Source: Streptomyces celluloflavus (GTDB lineage: Bacteria > Actinomycetota > Actinomycetes > Streptomycetales > Streptomycetaceae). Taken from it: DNA of 64,000 nucleotides. Made by a program: the position numbers and the translations under genes. Below the pieces are notes generated by a model. The model had not been told where the DNA came from and searched no databases. It saw nothing but the letters and a program-made list of their open reading frames with translations. The stretch lies in assembly GCA_000720995.1 (NCBI GenBank), contig JOEL01000019.1:1-64000 (forward strand), in the 5' to 3' direction. Below are positions 33,731-42,969 of this stretch, piece by piece (the stretch's first letter is position 1; the number at the start of each line of letters is the position of its first letter).

Positions 33731-36370
33731 ATGGCCGTCGTGACCGACAACACTCAGCGCCCCGACAGCGGGCCGAACAGCGCCCCCGAACTGCCGACTC
33801 AGTACGCGCCGGCCGAGGTAGAGGGGCCGCTGTACGAGCGCTGGGTAGAGCGCGGTTACTTCGAGGCCGACGCGAAGAGCGACAAGCCCCCGTACACCAT
33901 CGTCATCCCGCCGCCGAACGTCACCGGCTCCCTCCACCTGGGCCACGCCTTCGAGCACACGCTGATCGACGCCCTCGTCCGCCGCAAGCGGATGCAGGGC
34001 TTCGAGGCGCTGTGGCAGCCGGGCATGGACCACGCCGGCATCGCGACCCAGAACGTCGTCGAGCGGGAGCTCGCCAAGGAAGGCAAGTCCCGCCACGACC
34101 TGGGCCGTGAGGCGTTCGTGGAGCGGGTCTGGCAGTGGAAGGCCGAGTCCGGCGGCCAGATCGCCGGCCAGATGCGGCGCCTGGGCAACGGCGTCGCGTG
34201 GAGCCGCGACCGCTTCACCATGGACGAGGGCCTGTCCCGTGCCGTCCAGACGGTCTTCAAGAAGATGTTCGACGACGGTCTGATCTACCGCGCCGAGCGC
34301 ATCATCAACTGGTGCCCGCGCTGTCTGACGGCCATCTCGGATATCGAGGTCGACTACCAGGACGACGACGGCGAGCTCGTCTCCATGACGTACGGCGAGG
34401 GCGAGGACACCATCGTCGTCGCCACTACCCGTGCCGAGACGATGCTGGGTGACACCGCGGTCGCCGTCCACCCCGATGACGAGCGGTACGCGCACCTCAT
34501 CGGCAAGCAGATCAAGCTGCCGCTGACCGACCGTACGATCCCTGTCGTCGCCGACACGCACGTGGACCCGGAGTTCGGCACCGGCGCCGTCAAGGTGACC
34601 CCGGCGCACGACCCGAACGACTTCGCCATCGGCCAGCGCCACAACCTCGAATCCATCGAGGTCCTCGACGAGCGCGGCATCATCACCGTCCACGGTCCCT
34701 TCCTCGGACTGGACCGGTTCGAGGCCCGCTCCGCGATCGTCGCCGCGCTGCGCGCCGACGGCCGGATCGTCGCCGAGAAGCGCCCCTACGTCCACTCGGT
34801 CGGGCACTGCTCGCGCTGCAAGACGACGCTGGAACCCCGGCTGTCGATGCAGTGGTGGGTCAAGGTCGAGACCCTGGCCAAGGCCGCCGGCGACGCCGTG
34901 CGCGACGGCCGGGTCGACATCCACCCGGCCGACATGTCGCAGCGGTACTTCGACTGGGTCGACAACCTCAATGACTGGTGCATCTCGCGCCAGCTGTGGT
35001 GGGGCCACCGCATCCCGGTCTGGCACGGCCCGGATGGCGAGCTGGTCTGTGTCGGCCCCGACGAGGAGCCGCCGACGGGTGAGGGCTGGACGCAGGACAC
35101 TGACGTCCTCGACACCTGGTTCTCGTCCGGCCTGTGGCCGTTCTCCACGCTGGGCTGGCCCGAGCAGACCCCTGACCTGGAGAAGTTCTATCCGAACTCC
35201 GTCCTGGTCACCGGCTACGACCTGATGTTCTTCTGGGTCGCCCGGATGATGATGTTCGGTCTGTATGCGATGGACGGCCAGCAGCCGTTCCACACGATCG
35301 CGTTCCACGGCATGGTCCGCGACGAGTTCGGCAAGAAGATGTCGAAGTCGTTCGGGAACACGGTCAACCCGCTGGACTGGATGGACAAGTACGGCTCCGA
35401 CGCGCTGCGCTTCACCCTGGCGCGTGGTGCCAACCCGGGCGTTGACGTCCCGATCGGTGAGGACTGGGTCCAGGCGTCCCGCAACTTCGCCAACAAGATC
35501 TGGAACGCCACCCGGTTCGCGCTGATGAACGGCGCCACCGTCGAGGGCGACCTGCCGCCCGTCGAGCAGCTGTCGGCAACCGACCGATGGATCCTGTCGC
35601 GGCTCAACAAGACCGTGGCCGAGGCCGACGCGCTTTACGACGACTACCAGTTCGCCAAGCTCGCCGATGCCCTCTACCACTTCGCGTGGGACGAGGTCTT
35701 CGACTGGTACGTCGAGCTGTCCAAGACGACGTTCTTCGAGGGCGGCGAGCAGGCCAAGGTCTCGGCACGTGTCCTGGGCGAGGTCCTCGACGTCACCCTG
35801 CGCCTCCTCCACCCGATCGTCCCGTTCGTCACCGACACCCTGTGGACCACGCTCACCGGGCGCGAGTCCGTCGTGATCGCGGACTGGCCGAAGGACTCGG
35901 GCTTCCGCGACGACGTCGCCGAGCAGGAGATCGAGCTGGTCCAGCGGGTCGTCACCGAGGTCCGGCGCTTCCGCTCCGACCAGGGCCTGCAGCCGGGCCA
36001 GAAGGTTCCCGCCCGCCTGAACCTGGACGGCACCGCACTGGCCCCGCACGAGGCCGCCATCCGCCAGCTGCTCCGTCTGCAGCCGGAAGGCGAAGGCTTC
36101 AGCGCCACTGCATCGCTGCCGGTGGCCGGCGCGGAAGTGGCGCTCGACCTGTCGGGCACGATCGACGTCGCCGCGGAGCGCAAGCGCCTCGCCAAGGACC
36201 TTGCCGCGGCCGAGAAGGAGAAGGCGCAGGCCGAGGGCAAGCTCGGCAACGAGGCGTTCCTGGCGAAGGCCCCGGACAACGTGGTCGACAAGATCCGGAC
36301 CCGCCTCGCGAAGGCCGAGGAGGACATCGTCCGGCTGCAGAACCAGATCAGCAGCCTGCCGACCGGGTAG
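33731..36370 (+). CDS. valS: Valyl-tRNA synthetase, accessory copy
   Basis: 879 residues, full length for a bacterial ValRS. The class I signatures are intact: [16 protein letters not shown] (HIGH-like HLGH, about 58-73) and [20 protein letters not shown] (KMSKS). The editing CP1 domain is present ([20 protein letters not shown] and [14 protein letters not shown]), with the [17 protein letters not shown] signature, an anticodon-binding region ([16 protein letters not shown]) and the C-terminal coiled coil ([20 protein letters not shown]). It charges tRNA-Val in the cytosol. It lies inside the tRNA-Cys island, away from the folC-type neighbourhood of the housekeeping valS in Streptomyces, so it is probably a second copy. 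Possible roles are self-resistance to a ValRS inhibitor or supply of valyl-tRNA to a pathway. Confidence 0.93.
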   Translation: MAVVTDNTQRPDSGPNSAPELPTQYAPAEVEGPLYERWVERGYFEADAKSDKPPYTIVIPPPNVTGSLHLGHAFEHTLIDALVRRKRMQGFEALWQPGMDHAGIATQNVVERELAKEGKSRHDLGREAFVERVWQWKAESGGQIAGQMRRLGNGVAWSRDRFTMDEGLSRAVQTVFKKMFDDGLIYRAERIINWCPRCLTAISDIEVDYQDDDGELVSMTYGEGEDTIVVATTRAETMLGDTAVAVHPDDERYAHLIGKQIKLPLTDRTIPVVADTHVDPEFGTGAVKVTPAHDPNDFAIGQRHNLESIEVLDERGIITVHGPFLGLDRFEARSAIVAALRADGRIVAEKRPYVHSVGHCSRCKTTLEPRLSMQWWVKVETLAKAAGDAVRDGRVDIHPADMSQRYFDWVDNLNDWCISRQLWWGHRIPVWHGPDGELVCVGPDEEPPTGEGWTQDTDVLDTWFSSGLWPFSTLGWPEQTPDLEKFYPNSVLVTGYDLMFFWVARMMMFGLYAMDGQQPFHTIAFHGMVRDEFGKKMSKSFGNTVNPLDWMDKYGSDALRFTLARGANPGVDVPIGEDWVQASRNFANKIWNATRFALMNGATVEGDLPPVEQLSATDRWILSRLNKTVAEADALYDDYQFAKLADALYHFAWDEVFDWYVELSKTTFFEGGEQAKVSARVLGEVLDVTLRLLHPIVPFVTDTLWTTLTGRESVVIADWPKDSGFRDDVAEQEIELVQRVVTEVRRFRSDQGLQPGQKVPARLNLDGTALAPHEAAIRQLLRLQPEGEGFSATASLPVAGAEVALDLSGTIDVAAERKRLAKDLAAAEKEKAQAEGKLGNEAFLAKAPDNVVDKIRTRLAKAEEDIVRLQNQISSLPTG

Positions 36371-36378
36371 GAGCGAGG

Positions 36379-36424
36379 CCCATGAAGGAAGCCCCGGACG
36401 TTCGTCCGGGGCTTCCTTCATGGG
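36379..36424. terminator. Bidirectional terminator, 22-bp perfect inverted repeat
   Basis: Arms of 22 bp (ending ...CCCCGGACG on one side) around a TT centre, lying between the convergent valS and glycosyltransferase genes and ending both transcripts. Confidence 0.9.
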
Positions 36425-36433
36425 GGCCTCTCG

Positions 36434-37357
36434 TTACGGGATTCCCAGGCCCTCGTAGGGGCTCGACAGGGAAAACTCCCGCTGGCGGGCGACCGCCAGG
36501 GCCTGTTCGAGATCGAACTCGGCCATCCGGATCAGATCGACGAGCCGAGACGGCTTCGAGGCGAGCACGTCGCGTGTGATGTCTTCGGCGGAGTCGTCGC
36601 GGTTGAAGCGGTCTCGGAACAGGTCGAGGTTCTTCTCGACCACCAGCAGGGTCATGTCGAACTCGGAGACCTCCACGTTGGAGACCCGCCGCGTACGTGA
36701 GTGGACCCGGTACTCGTGCAGCGGACCAGCGATGCACACAACGCTGTTGTGGTCGCCGCTGCGGAAACGCCCGGCGAGGAGGTTCACGGCGAACGCCCAG
36801 TCCCCCCACTTCCGCACATGCGGGTCGTAGAGGCCACCGCGGATCGCATCGTCGCGGCGGTAGACGATCGAGGTGGGCACGTGGTGCTTGCGCAGGATCA
36901 GCTCCTCGCGGCACGGGTAGGAGGAGATGGTGAGCCCGTCGAAGTCGCCGATCATCCGCGACATGGTGTGGACGAAGGCCACGTGCTGGTGCGTCTTCAG
37001 GAACCTGACGGCGCTGTCCGGGTAGCTCCCGGACTTCAGCAGCTCCGGGGCCGTGGCGAGCCGGTCGTCGGCGTCGAGCTGCATCACGTACTTGAAGCTC
37101 GCGGCATCGATGCCGGCGTTCCTGGCGGCGTGGTGCCCGCTGTGCTCCTGGCGGAGGACGCGGACCTCGGCGTGCTCGGCGCACTGTGCGAGAGCGCGCA
37201 GCGTGTGCTGCTCGTCGGAACCGTCATCCACGACCACGATTTCGTACGGGAATGCATGGGGCTGCTGGATGAGGGACTCCACGGCCTCGACGAGGTAGTC
37301 CCCGGAGTTGAAGCAGGGGATGACGAAGCTGATTCCCTCGGGTGTGCTCGACTTCAT
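36434..37357 (-). CDS. Family 2 glycosyltransferase
   Basis: 307 residues from the ATG at 37357 (AGGGAGAG upstream). The GT-A fold begins SFVIPCFNSGDYLVEAVESL, with the nucleotide-binding YEIVVVDDGSDE, and the metal-binding motif is in YVMQLDADDRL; KWGDWAFAVNLLAGRF fits the acceptor-side region of GT2. The C-terminal ~70 residues are helical. It would transfer a sugar from a nucleotide donor to an unknown acceptor. Last gene of a minus-strand operon with a methyltransferase (stop 19 bases upstream of this start) and an oxidoreductase, which suggests a small glyco-conjugate or sugar-tailoring pathway carried by the island. Confidence 0.9.
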   Translation of the reverse strand: MKSSTPEGISFVIPCFNSGDYLVEAVESLIQQPHAFPYEIVVVDDGSDEQHTLRALAQCAEHAEVRVLRQEHSGHHAARNAGIDAASFKYVMQLDADDRLATAPELLKSGSYPDSAVRFLKTHQHVAFVHTMSRMIGDFDGLTISSYPCREELILRKHHVPTSIVYRRDDAIRGGLYDPHVRKWGDWAFAVNLLAGRFRSGDHNSVVCIAGPLHEYRVHSRTRRVSNVEVSEFDMTLLVVEKNLDLFRDRFNRDDSAEDITRDVLASKPSRLVDLIRMAEFDLEQALAVARQREFSLSSPYEGLGIP

Positions 37358-37376
37358 GGTCTCTCCCTGTCCCTGA

Positions 37377-38051
37377 TCAGGCTGCCCGGTTGGCTGCGAT
37401 GACGGTGGCCCGGATCGCTTCGAAGCAGTTGAGCCCGGTTCTGCTGTCCTGTTCCGCGTGCTGAGACCAGAGCAGCGTGAGGTCCCAGCCCTTGTAGATC
37501 CGCTCGATCCCACGCCGGAAGGATTCCGGGGTGTAGCCGGCCTCCCCTTCAATGCGCAGCAGTTGGCCGTCCGCAGACCTGCGGGTGATTCCCGTGAAGA
37601 CTTCGAGGTAGTGGTAGTTCTCCCCGCGAGCGTGTGCGACCGCGCTCGTCAGAAGGGCCTCGACGTTGAGCCTCGTGAGGTAATGCAGGACGTCCTTGGC
37701 GACGATGACTCCAAAGTCCTGGTCGATGATGAAGTCTTCGGCGAGGCACTGTCGGGGTTCGATCCGGCGGGCCCAAGTGCCGGCGTCGCCGATGCGTCGT
37801 AGTAGCGGGTCGCTGGGTATCTGGTCGACGGCTACCACGTGGAATCCTGCGCGAGCTAAAGCGATGGTGTAGGCCCCCGCGCCGTATCCCAGATCCAGTG
37901 CGGTACGCGGGGTCGCGTCGCCGATGGAGCCCAGGAGGTTGTTGAACCGTTCTGAGGCGGCGGCCTGGAGGTTCTCCGCAGTATTCCGGCCGCGCCGGAT
38001 CACATCCGCGTAGAAGGCATGCACGGATGCCATCGAGACTGGCTGTTTCAT
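37377..38051 (-). CDS. Class I SAM-dependent methyltransferase
   Basis: 224 residues from the ATG at 38051 with GAGGAGTC upstream. Motif I is RTALDLGYGAGAYTIALARA (about 48-67), motif II is FHVVAVDQIP, and a further acidic/hydrophobic motif is FGVIVAKDVLHYLTR. The C-terminus contains FEAIRATVIAANRAA. It is the middle gene of the island operon, 43 bases after the oxidoreductase. Substrate unknown; the SAM site looks complete. Confidence 0.85.
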   Translation of the reverse strand: MKQPVSMASVHAFYADVIRRGRNTAENLQAAASERFNNLLGSIGDATPRTALDLGYGAGAYTIALARAGFHVVAVDQIPSDPLLRRIGDAGTWARRIEPRQCLAEDFIIDQDFGVIVAKDVLHYLTRLNVEALLTSAVAHARGENYHYLEVFTGITRRSADGQLLRIEGEAGYTPESFRRGIERIYKGWDLTLLWSQHAEQDSRTGLNCFEAIRATVIAANRAA

Positions 38052-38094
38052 GGGTGACTCCTCTTTGGTCTGGGAGGTTGAGGATGGTCGGCGA

Positions 38095-39456
38095 CTAGAA
38101 AGGCACCGTGGCCAGGTGCCCAGGAGTGAGCACGGATGAGGCGAGCGCTTCGGTGACCTGCATGGGCCGCAGGTGGCTTGCCAGGGAGCTGCGGTTCTCG
38201 GAGCCGCGCAGCCAGTGCTCCATGAGCTGGCGGTTGCTGTCGCTGTGGAACAGCCCGTCGAACGACTCCTCCGACACGTACTGCTCGTCGGGCAGAAGCG
38301 CGGCGTTGGCGCGTGTGGTCACGCGGGCGAACGCGTCTATCCCGTCCGCGCTGACACCGCGGGGGATGTCGTAGCAGTGGACGTGGGTGGAGAACAGCGT
38401 CGACAGCTGGGCCTCCAGGTCGACACTCGACGTGCGGCCGTTGACGTTGTAGACGCCCTCCGGGAGCTCGCCCCAGTTGCGAATGGAGGGGGTGGTCTGC
38501 TCAAAGGACAAGGTCCCGAGTGAGATCGTCCTCCCCGTCGCAGCGTCTACGAGGCGGAATGCGGAGGTCACGTCGGTCTCGCCGAAGCGGAAGCTCGCAT
38601 CCGAGTCCGCCGACCATCGCGCGCCGTCGTCCTGGAACCTGCCAGCGATCGGCTGGGAGACACGCTGGTGCTGGTCGATAGGAAAGGCGCCGAAGGCGCT
38701 GACCTCCAGCCTCAGTTGGCGCTCGGGGAAGACTTCCGCGTTGAGCGACAGGATCTGGGTCGCGAGGTCCACGTAGTGGTACGCGCCGTGCATCATCATC
38801 CCGTAGCCGTACTTGTACGGGTGATCGTCGCGGCTCTCGAACTCCCGCTGGAGGTTCCACACACCGCCGGCGGCCCGGAGATGGAAGGAGGTCAGAGGCG
38901 CTTCCCACCTCTCCATCCGGTCTCTGAGTGACGCAATGACCCGCTGGTTGTAGATCTGGTGGTACCGGCTCAGCGTCATCACCGAGTGTTGTGCGGAAGA
39001 GTCGGCGGCGACACCGATCAGTTCCTCCCTGGTCTTCGTGATGTACGACGGCTTGAACCGGCTGTCGACGACGGGCGCTAAGACAGGCTTCTCGACCAGC
39101 GAGTCGATGTGGTTCTCCACGCAGAATCGGAGGTATGCCTCGTGAGCCCGTACCTCCGTGGCGATATATACTTTCGTAGGTGCGCCGGGTACTCGCAGGC
39201 GCTGGATAGCGGCGGCGATGAGTTCTCGCGGCGTCTCCCGAACTCGGTCGCCAGAATTCGGCAGGTAGACGACTCCTCTGGGCTTTATGCCCGCCGCCTG
39301 TATGCGCCTGTCGATCTCCGATCGCTGCGACTCCAGGTCGATAATCGAATAGGAGTCGATGTGGCCGGACTTGATGGCATCGCGAATGCACGGCAGGTAC
39401 TTGTTGGCGACGATTTCATCGAAACCGACCACGATGAGGTGATGGGTGGATGTCAC
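38095..39456 (-). CDS. Gfo/Idh/MocA-family oxidoreductase
   Basis: 453 residues from the GTG at 39456, chosen because GGAAAGG lies 7 bases upstream; a longer frame reaches an ATG at 39522 without such a site. Residues 5-130 are an NAD(P)-binding Rossmann domain (HHLIVVGFDEIVANKYLPCI) with the family motif SLVEKPVLAP (Glu-Lys-Pro) near 128-137. The remainder is the alpha/beta substrate domain (HGAYHYVDLATQILSLNAEV contains the His-x3-Asp expected of the active site). Family members oxidise, reduce or epimerise sugar substrates. First gene of the operon, downstream of a palindrome at 39526. With the GT2 and methyltransferase it suggests synthesis and attachment of a modified sugar. Confidence 0.82.
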   Translation of the reverse strand: MTSTHHLIVVGFDEIVANKYLPCIRDAIKSGHIDSYSIIDLESQRSEIDRRIQAAGIKPRGVVYLPNSGDRVRETPRELIAAAIQRLRVPGAPTKVYIATEVRAHEAYLRFCVENHIDSLVEKPVLAPVVDSRFKPSYITKTREELIGVAADSSAQHSVMTLSRYHQIYNQRVIASLRDRMERWEAPLTSFHLRAAGGVWNLQREFESRDDHPYKYGYGMMMHGAYHYVDLATQILSLNAEVFPERQLRLEVSAFGAFPIDQHQRVSQPIAGRFQDDGARWSADSDASFRFGETDVTSAFRLVDAATGRTISLGTLSFEQTTPSIRNWGELPEGVYNVNGRTSSVDLEAQLSTLFSTHVHCYDIPRGVSADGIDAFARVTTRANAALLPDEQYVSEESFDGLFHSDSNRQLMEHWLRGSENRSSLASHLRPMQVTEALASSVLTPGHLATVPF

Positions 39457-39488
39457 GGCAATGCCTTTCCGGTGAGTTTGGAGTGCAT

Positions 39489-39590
39489 GGATTTTGGGCT
39501 GATTTTGGGCGCACGTCACCACTGACCCTTATGGCGATAAGGGCGATGCGTGGATTCTCTCTACGCCGTTAGCCCATGAATTTTGGCTCG
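39489..39590 (-). promoter_or_regulatory. Operator-like repeats upstream of the oxidoreductase operon
   Basis: CCCTTAT-ggcg-ATAAGGG (39526-39543) is a perfect inverted repeat. Two tandem GATTTTGGGCK units lie at 39490-39511, and a third related box, CATGAATTTTGGCTC, near 39575. The AT-rich palindrome stands out in this GC-rich DNA and lies 70-90 bases from the operon start. The rest of the 493-bp spacer (39457-39949) contains no supportable gene. Confidence 0.5.
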
Positions 39591-39949
39591 AAACGGCCGA
39601 GTCGGCTGTCGGGGCAGTCGTACCTGATCTCCCGCTTCAGGGGCATAACTTGGCTGAGTATCAGGGAGGCGGCGGGGGTGAGGTGCGGTGGAGCGTCTCA
39701 CTGGTGAGCGTCCTACCCGCTACCGCAGGCTGCCGTGCTGCTTCTTCCTGTTCCTCCTTTCTGCCTCACGGGGACCGCCCCTCTGTGCGCTGGGTACCTC
39801 GACACGACGAACGCGGTTGCACCGCAACCGAATTGAGGCTGAAGACCGGCTGGTGATGTTCAGTCAAACGCAGGTCGCAGCTCGCGGGGAGAGTCCAGGA
39901 TGGAGTCCCGCGTAGTCCTGCGGAGTCCAGGAGGGACGGAGGTGGCGAG

Positions 39950-41218
39950 GTGCCCAAGAACCCGGCGCTCGCGGAGCTGATCCGCCAGACGGTTGAGGCA
40001 CGAGGCTGGGGTCCGAGCGATCTCGCCCGAGCCGTCGGCGTCGCTGAATCCGGCGATCCGGATCGTGTGCAACGGGCAAACGCACGCCGGTGGATGACGG
40101 GCGAGCGCGAACCCAAGTACTGGTGGCCCTACATCGCCCGGGTCCTGAGCCTGGACCCGGCCGCCATCCCGCCGCCGACGGCCAGTCAGGTGATTTCGCA
40201 CGCGGCCGCATTCGCACCCAGCCTGGAGGTGGCTTCCCCGCTCACTGTCTTCGCCAGCCTCTCGACGCCGGAGATCCCCGCGCAGATACGGCCGGGCGAT
40301 ATCCAAGAAGTCCAGCAGGCGGCGTTGACCCTCACGACATGGCACAACCTCCACGGCGGTGGTGGACTCGTCCGGCAGACCGGAACCGCCCAACTGTCCT
40401 GGGCAGCCAAGCTGCTTGATGCGCCATGCCCCGAGGTCTTACGTCAACCGCTGTTCGCCTCGGTGGCGCACCTCGGGATGGTCGCGGGCGTCGCCTGCTT
40501 CGACGCGTTCGCCCACAACGACGCCCGCCGCGCATTCACCTTCGCGGCAGCCTGCGCGGAGGAAGCCGACGAATGGCACCTGCGCGGGAAGATCTACAGC
40601 TGGCGGGCCCGGCACGCCGTGTGGATGGAGGACCCCGACACGGCACTGATTCACACCGAGGTCGGAACCATCCGCTCTGACCGGCTCACCCCCACCGAGC
40701 GGGCCATGCTCTACATCGCCCGCGCACGCGCCCATGCCAAGGCCGGCGACGTCCAGGCCACCCTTACCGCCGTGGGCGAGGCCGACAATGCGTACAGCCA
40801 CACCCACCCGGCCGACGACCCTCCATGGATGTCTTACTACGACTACGCCCAGCACCAAGGCGACACCGGGCACGCCCTGTTCGACCTCGCCATGACCACC
40901 CGCAATCGGGGCCACGTCCAGGCTGCCGCTGAACGGCTGGCCGCGGCGTGCTCCCACCACACCGACACGTACATCCGCTCACGCGTCTTCTCCCGTACGA
41001 AACTGGCCACCCTGGCCATGGCGACTGGCGACCCTGCCGAAGCCGTCCGGATCGGAGCGATCGCCTTAGAGGAGGCCGCCCGGGTCCGCTCTGGCCGAGC
41101 CGAAGCGGGGCTGGTAGAACTCGCCCGTACTGCCGCTCAAGAGCGAGGCACGGTGGCCGAGGCCAGCGAACTACGCGAACGCATCACCCGCACCATCAGC
41201 AAGGGGACGACTACGTGA
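39950..41218 (+). CDS. HTH-type regulator with tetratricopeptide-like C-terminal region
   Basis: 422 residues from a GTG at 39950 after GGACGGAGG. The N-terminal HTH is LAELIRQTVEARGWGPSDLARAVG, with the recognition helix followed by RWMTGEREPKYWWPYIARVL. From about 85 on it is helical repeats (RRAFTFAAACAEEADEWHLR, AMLYIARARAHAKAGDVQATL), like TPR domains of Streptomyces signalling regulators. The stop overlaps the start of the APH-family gene, so both form an operon. Ligand and targets unknown. Confidence 0.85.
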   Translation: MPKNPALAELIRQTVEARGWGPSDLARAVGVAESGDPDRVQRANARRWMTGEREPKYWWPYIARVLSLDPAAIPPPTASQVISHAAAFAPSLEVASPLTVFASLSTPEIPAQIRPGDIQEVQQAALTLTTWHNLHGGGGLVRQTGTAQLSWAAKLLDAPCPEVLRQPLFASVAHLGMVAGVACFDAFAHNDARRAFTFAAACAEEADEWHLRGKIYSWRARHAVWMEDPDTALIHTEVGTIRSDRLTPTERAMLYIARARAHAKAGDVQATLTAVGEADNAYSHTHPADDPPWMSYYDYAQHQGDTGHALFDLAMTTRNRGHVQAAAERLAAACSHHTDTYIRSRVFSRTKLATLAMATGDPAEAVRIGAIALEEAARVRSGRAEAGLVELARTAAQERGTVAEASELRERITRTISKGTTT

Positions 41219-42156
41219 CGGTCAGCAGCAGTGACGCGGCAGCACAGGCGACTTGGCCGCTCCTCGTAGATGCATGCCGCAACGCCGGACTGGACCCCGC
41301 GGGTGCCGAGCCGGTCAGGATCGCCGACAACGCCATCTGGTCCATACCCGGCAACCTCATCGTCCGTATCACGCGCCCAGGCCGCCGAGCCGCCGCACAC
41401 CGTGAGCTCCTCACCGCCCAATGGCTTGCCGAGCACGGCATCCCTGCGGTCCGCCCCGCTCTCCCGTCTGCGGTGGACTTGCCCGAGGATCGCGCGGCCA
41501 CGTTCTGGGAACAACTCCCCGACCACACTGTTGGCCGTCACGAAGACGTTGCCCGCCTCCTGTGCCTGCTCCACCAACTGCCCGCCCCTGAGCATCTTCT
41601 GGCCTTGACTGATCCGGCGGCCAAAGCACGCATTCGCCTCGAGGCCGTTCACCACGCTGGTGTCACCAGTGACGACGACATGGCCTGGCTCGTCGCCTAC
41701 GCCGACGAACTGGCCGCTGCCTGGGGGTCTCTGCCCCAAGGGCTTGCCCCTGCTCCGCTCCATGGAGATGCCTGGGCTGGCAACGTTGCCCGCACTCACG
41801 ACGGGCATGCCTACCTCCTCGACCTCGATTCCGCCGCCGTCGGCCCGCCCGAATGGGACCTCACGTCCACGGCTGTGAAGGTCACCACCACTGCCACCAT
41901 CCCGGCGTCCGAGTACGAGCGATACGTGAACGCCTATGGCGGATACGACGTCACCATGTACGAGGGCTTCGAGGTCATGCGCGGAATCCGCGAACTCCGC
42001 ATGACCACCTACGCCATCCAGACAGCCATCGACCATCCCCATACCGCCGACGAGGCACGTCACCGGGTCGCCTGCCTGCGCGGACTCAAGGGCCCTCGTC
42101 CGTGGATCTGGACCGCTGTCCCTCACCCGCCGGGCAGTCCTGGGCCCATCGTCTGA
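41215..42156 (+). CDS. APH-family phosphotransferase
   Basis: 313 residues from a GTG overlapping the previous stop. Kinase fold of aminoglycoside/choline phosphotransferases: VRIADNAIWSIPGNLIVRIT at the nucleotide lobe, catalytic loop PAPLHGDAWAGNVA (His-Gly-Asp...Asn), and metal-binding YLLDLDSAAVGPPEWDLTST. It would phosphorylate a small hydroxyl-bearing metabolite or antibiotic. Coupled to the HTH-TPR regulator. Being a close aminoglycoside-resistance enzyme is not implied; family members have many substrates. Confidence 0.88.
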   Translation: MTVSSSDAAAQATWPLLVDACRNAGLDPAGAEPVRIADNAIWSIPGNLIVRITRPGRRAAAHRELLTAQWLAEHGIPAVRPALPSAVDLPEDRAATFWEQLPDHTVGRHEDVARLLCLLHQLPAPEHLLALTDPAAKARIRLEAVHHAGVTSDDDMAWLVAYADELAAAWGSLPQGLAPAPLHGDAWAGNVARTHDGHAYLLDLDSAAVGPPEWDLTSTAVKVTTTATIPASEYERYVNAYGGYDVTMYEGFEVMRGIRELRMTTYAIQTAIDHPHTADEARHRVACLRGLKGPRPWIWTAVPHPPGSPGPIV

Positions 42157-42183
42157 AGCGAAGACGTGGCCCCCTGGAGCGTG

Positions 42184-42275
42184 GGGCTGAGGTTGGTGTG
42201 CTGTACCTGGACGATCTGCATGATGGCAGGCTGACGGTTGGCTTGGACCTTCCCCGAGACGTGGTGAGCCTCTGA
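42184..42275 (+). pseudogene. Gene remnant
   Basis: The frame reads GVLYLDDLHDGRLTVGLDLP then RDVVSL and a stop. It looks like the C-terminal end of an actinobacterial small protein but has no start, and it abuts the transposase fragment. Probable debris. Confidence 0.3.
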
Positions 42276-42309
42276 CGGGCATTGCTCAGGGCGAACTCGA
42301 ACTCTCCAG

Positions 42310-42699
42310 TCAACCGCGATGCTGGAGCGGTTCTGGGCCAGCGGCCACAGTGCCGACTGGGCCGCCGTCGACCTGGTCCCCACCGACACGGCGGGCTCCT
42401 GTCAGTTGCTGATCCGCCGCAACCGCACCACCGGCGAGCTGGCCTACTACCGCTGCTTCAGTCCGCGGCCGGTGCCGCTGTCCGTCCTGGTCCGCGTCGC
42501 CGGCACCCGCTGGAGGATCGAGGAAACCTTCCAGGCCGGCAAGGGCCTCGCCGGACTCGACGAGCACCAGGTCCGCCGCTTCACCCCCTGGCTGCGCTGG
42601 GTGACCCTCGCGATGCTTGCGCACGCCTTCCTCGCCGTCATCCGCGCCAACGAGCACCGCGACCACCCCGCCCCCGACGGACTCATCGCCCTTAGTTGA
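42310..42699 (+). pseudogene. Truncated IS701-like DDE transposase (C-terminal third)
   Basis: From about 42319 the frame encodes QLLIRRNRTTGELAYYRCFS, then RWRIEETFQAGKGLAGLDEH and QVRRFTPWLRWVTLAMLAHA, the C-terminal block of actinobacterial IS701/DDE_5 transposases, including the catalytic Glu region. The N-terminal two thirds with the Asp residues is absent and no terminal inverted repeat is seen, so this is an inactive remnant at the island's right side. Confidence 0.75.
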
Positions 42700-42902
42700 A
42701 GCGCACGGAGCTGGCGGAGAAGCTCAAGCGCCAGGGTGACCCCACTACCTTCAAGGCCAAGATTCAGACCATCGCCACCAACAACAACACCTGCACCGAT
42801 GGGACCAAGGGCCGCCTCAAGGCCGCTCACCTGGCTGTTGCCTCCGCGTGGAACGCTAACCGTCGCGTCAACCGCATCCCCCTTCCGAACATCTTCGAGT
42901 AG
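42696..42902 (+). other. Small ORF or gene remnant, 68 codons
   Basis: A TTG-opened frame runs ELAEKLKRQGDPTTFKAKIQ, then NTCTDGTKGRLKAAHLAVAS and ends NRIPLPNIFE. It is protein-like but starts at the transposase stop and lacks a convincing ribosome-binding site. It may be the tail of a gene cut by the insertion sequence. Family unknown. Confidence 0.3.
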
Positions 42903-42969
42903 CCCCAGCTGGCATGGTGCTTCTCCCTTACCGGTGCGGGACACCATGCATTCCTCGCTCGTGTCCGTC

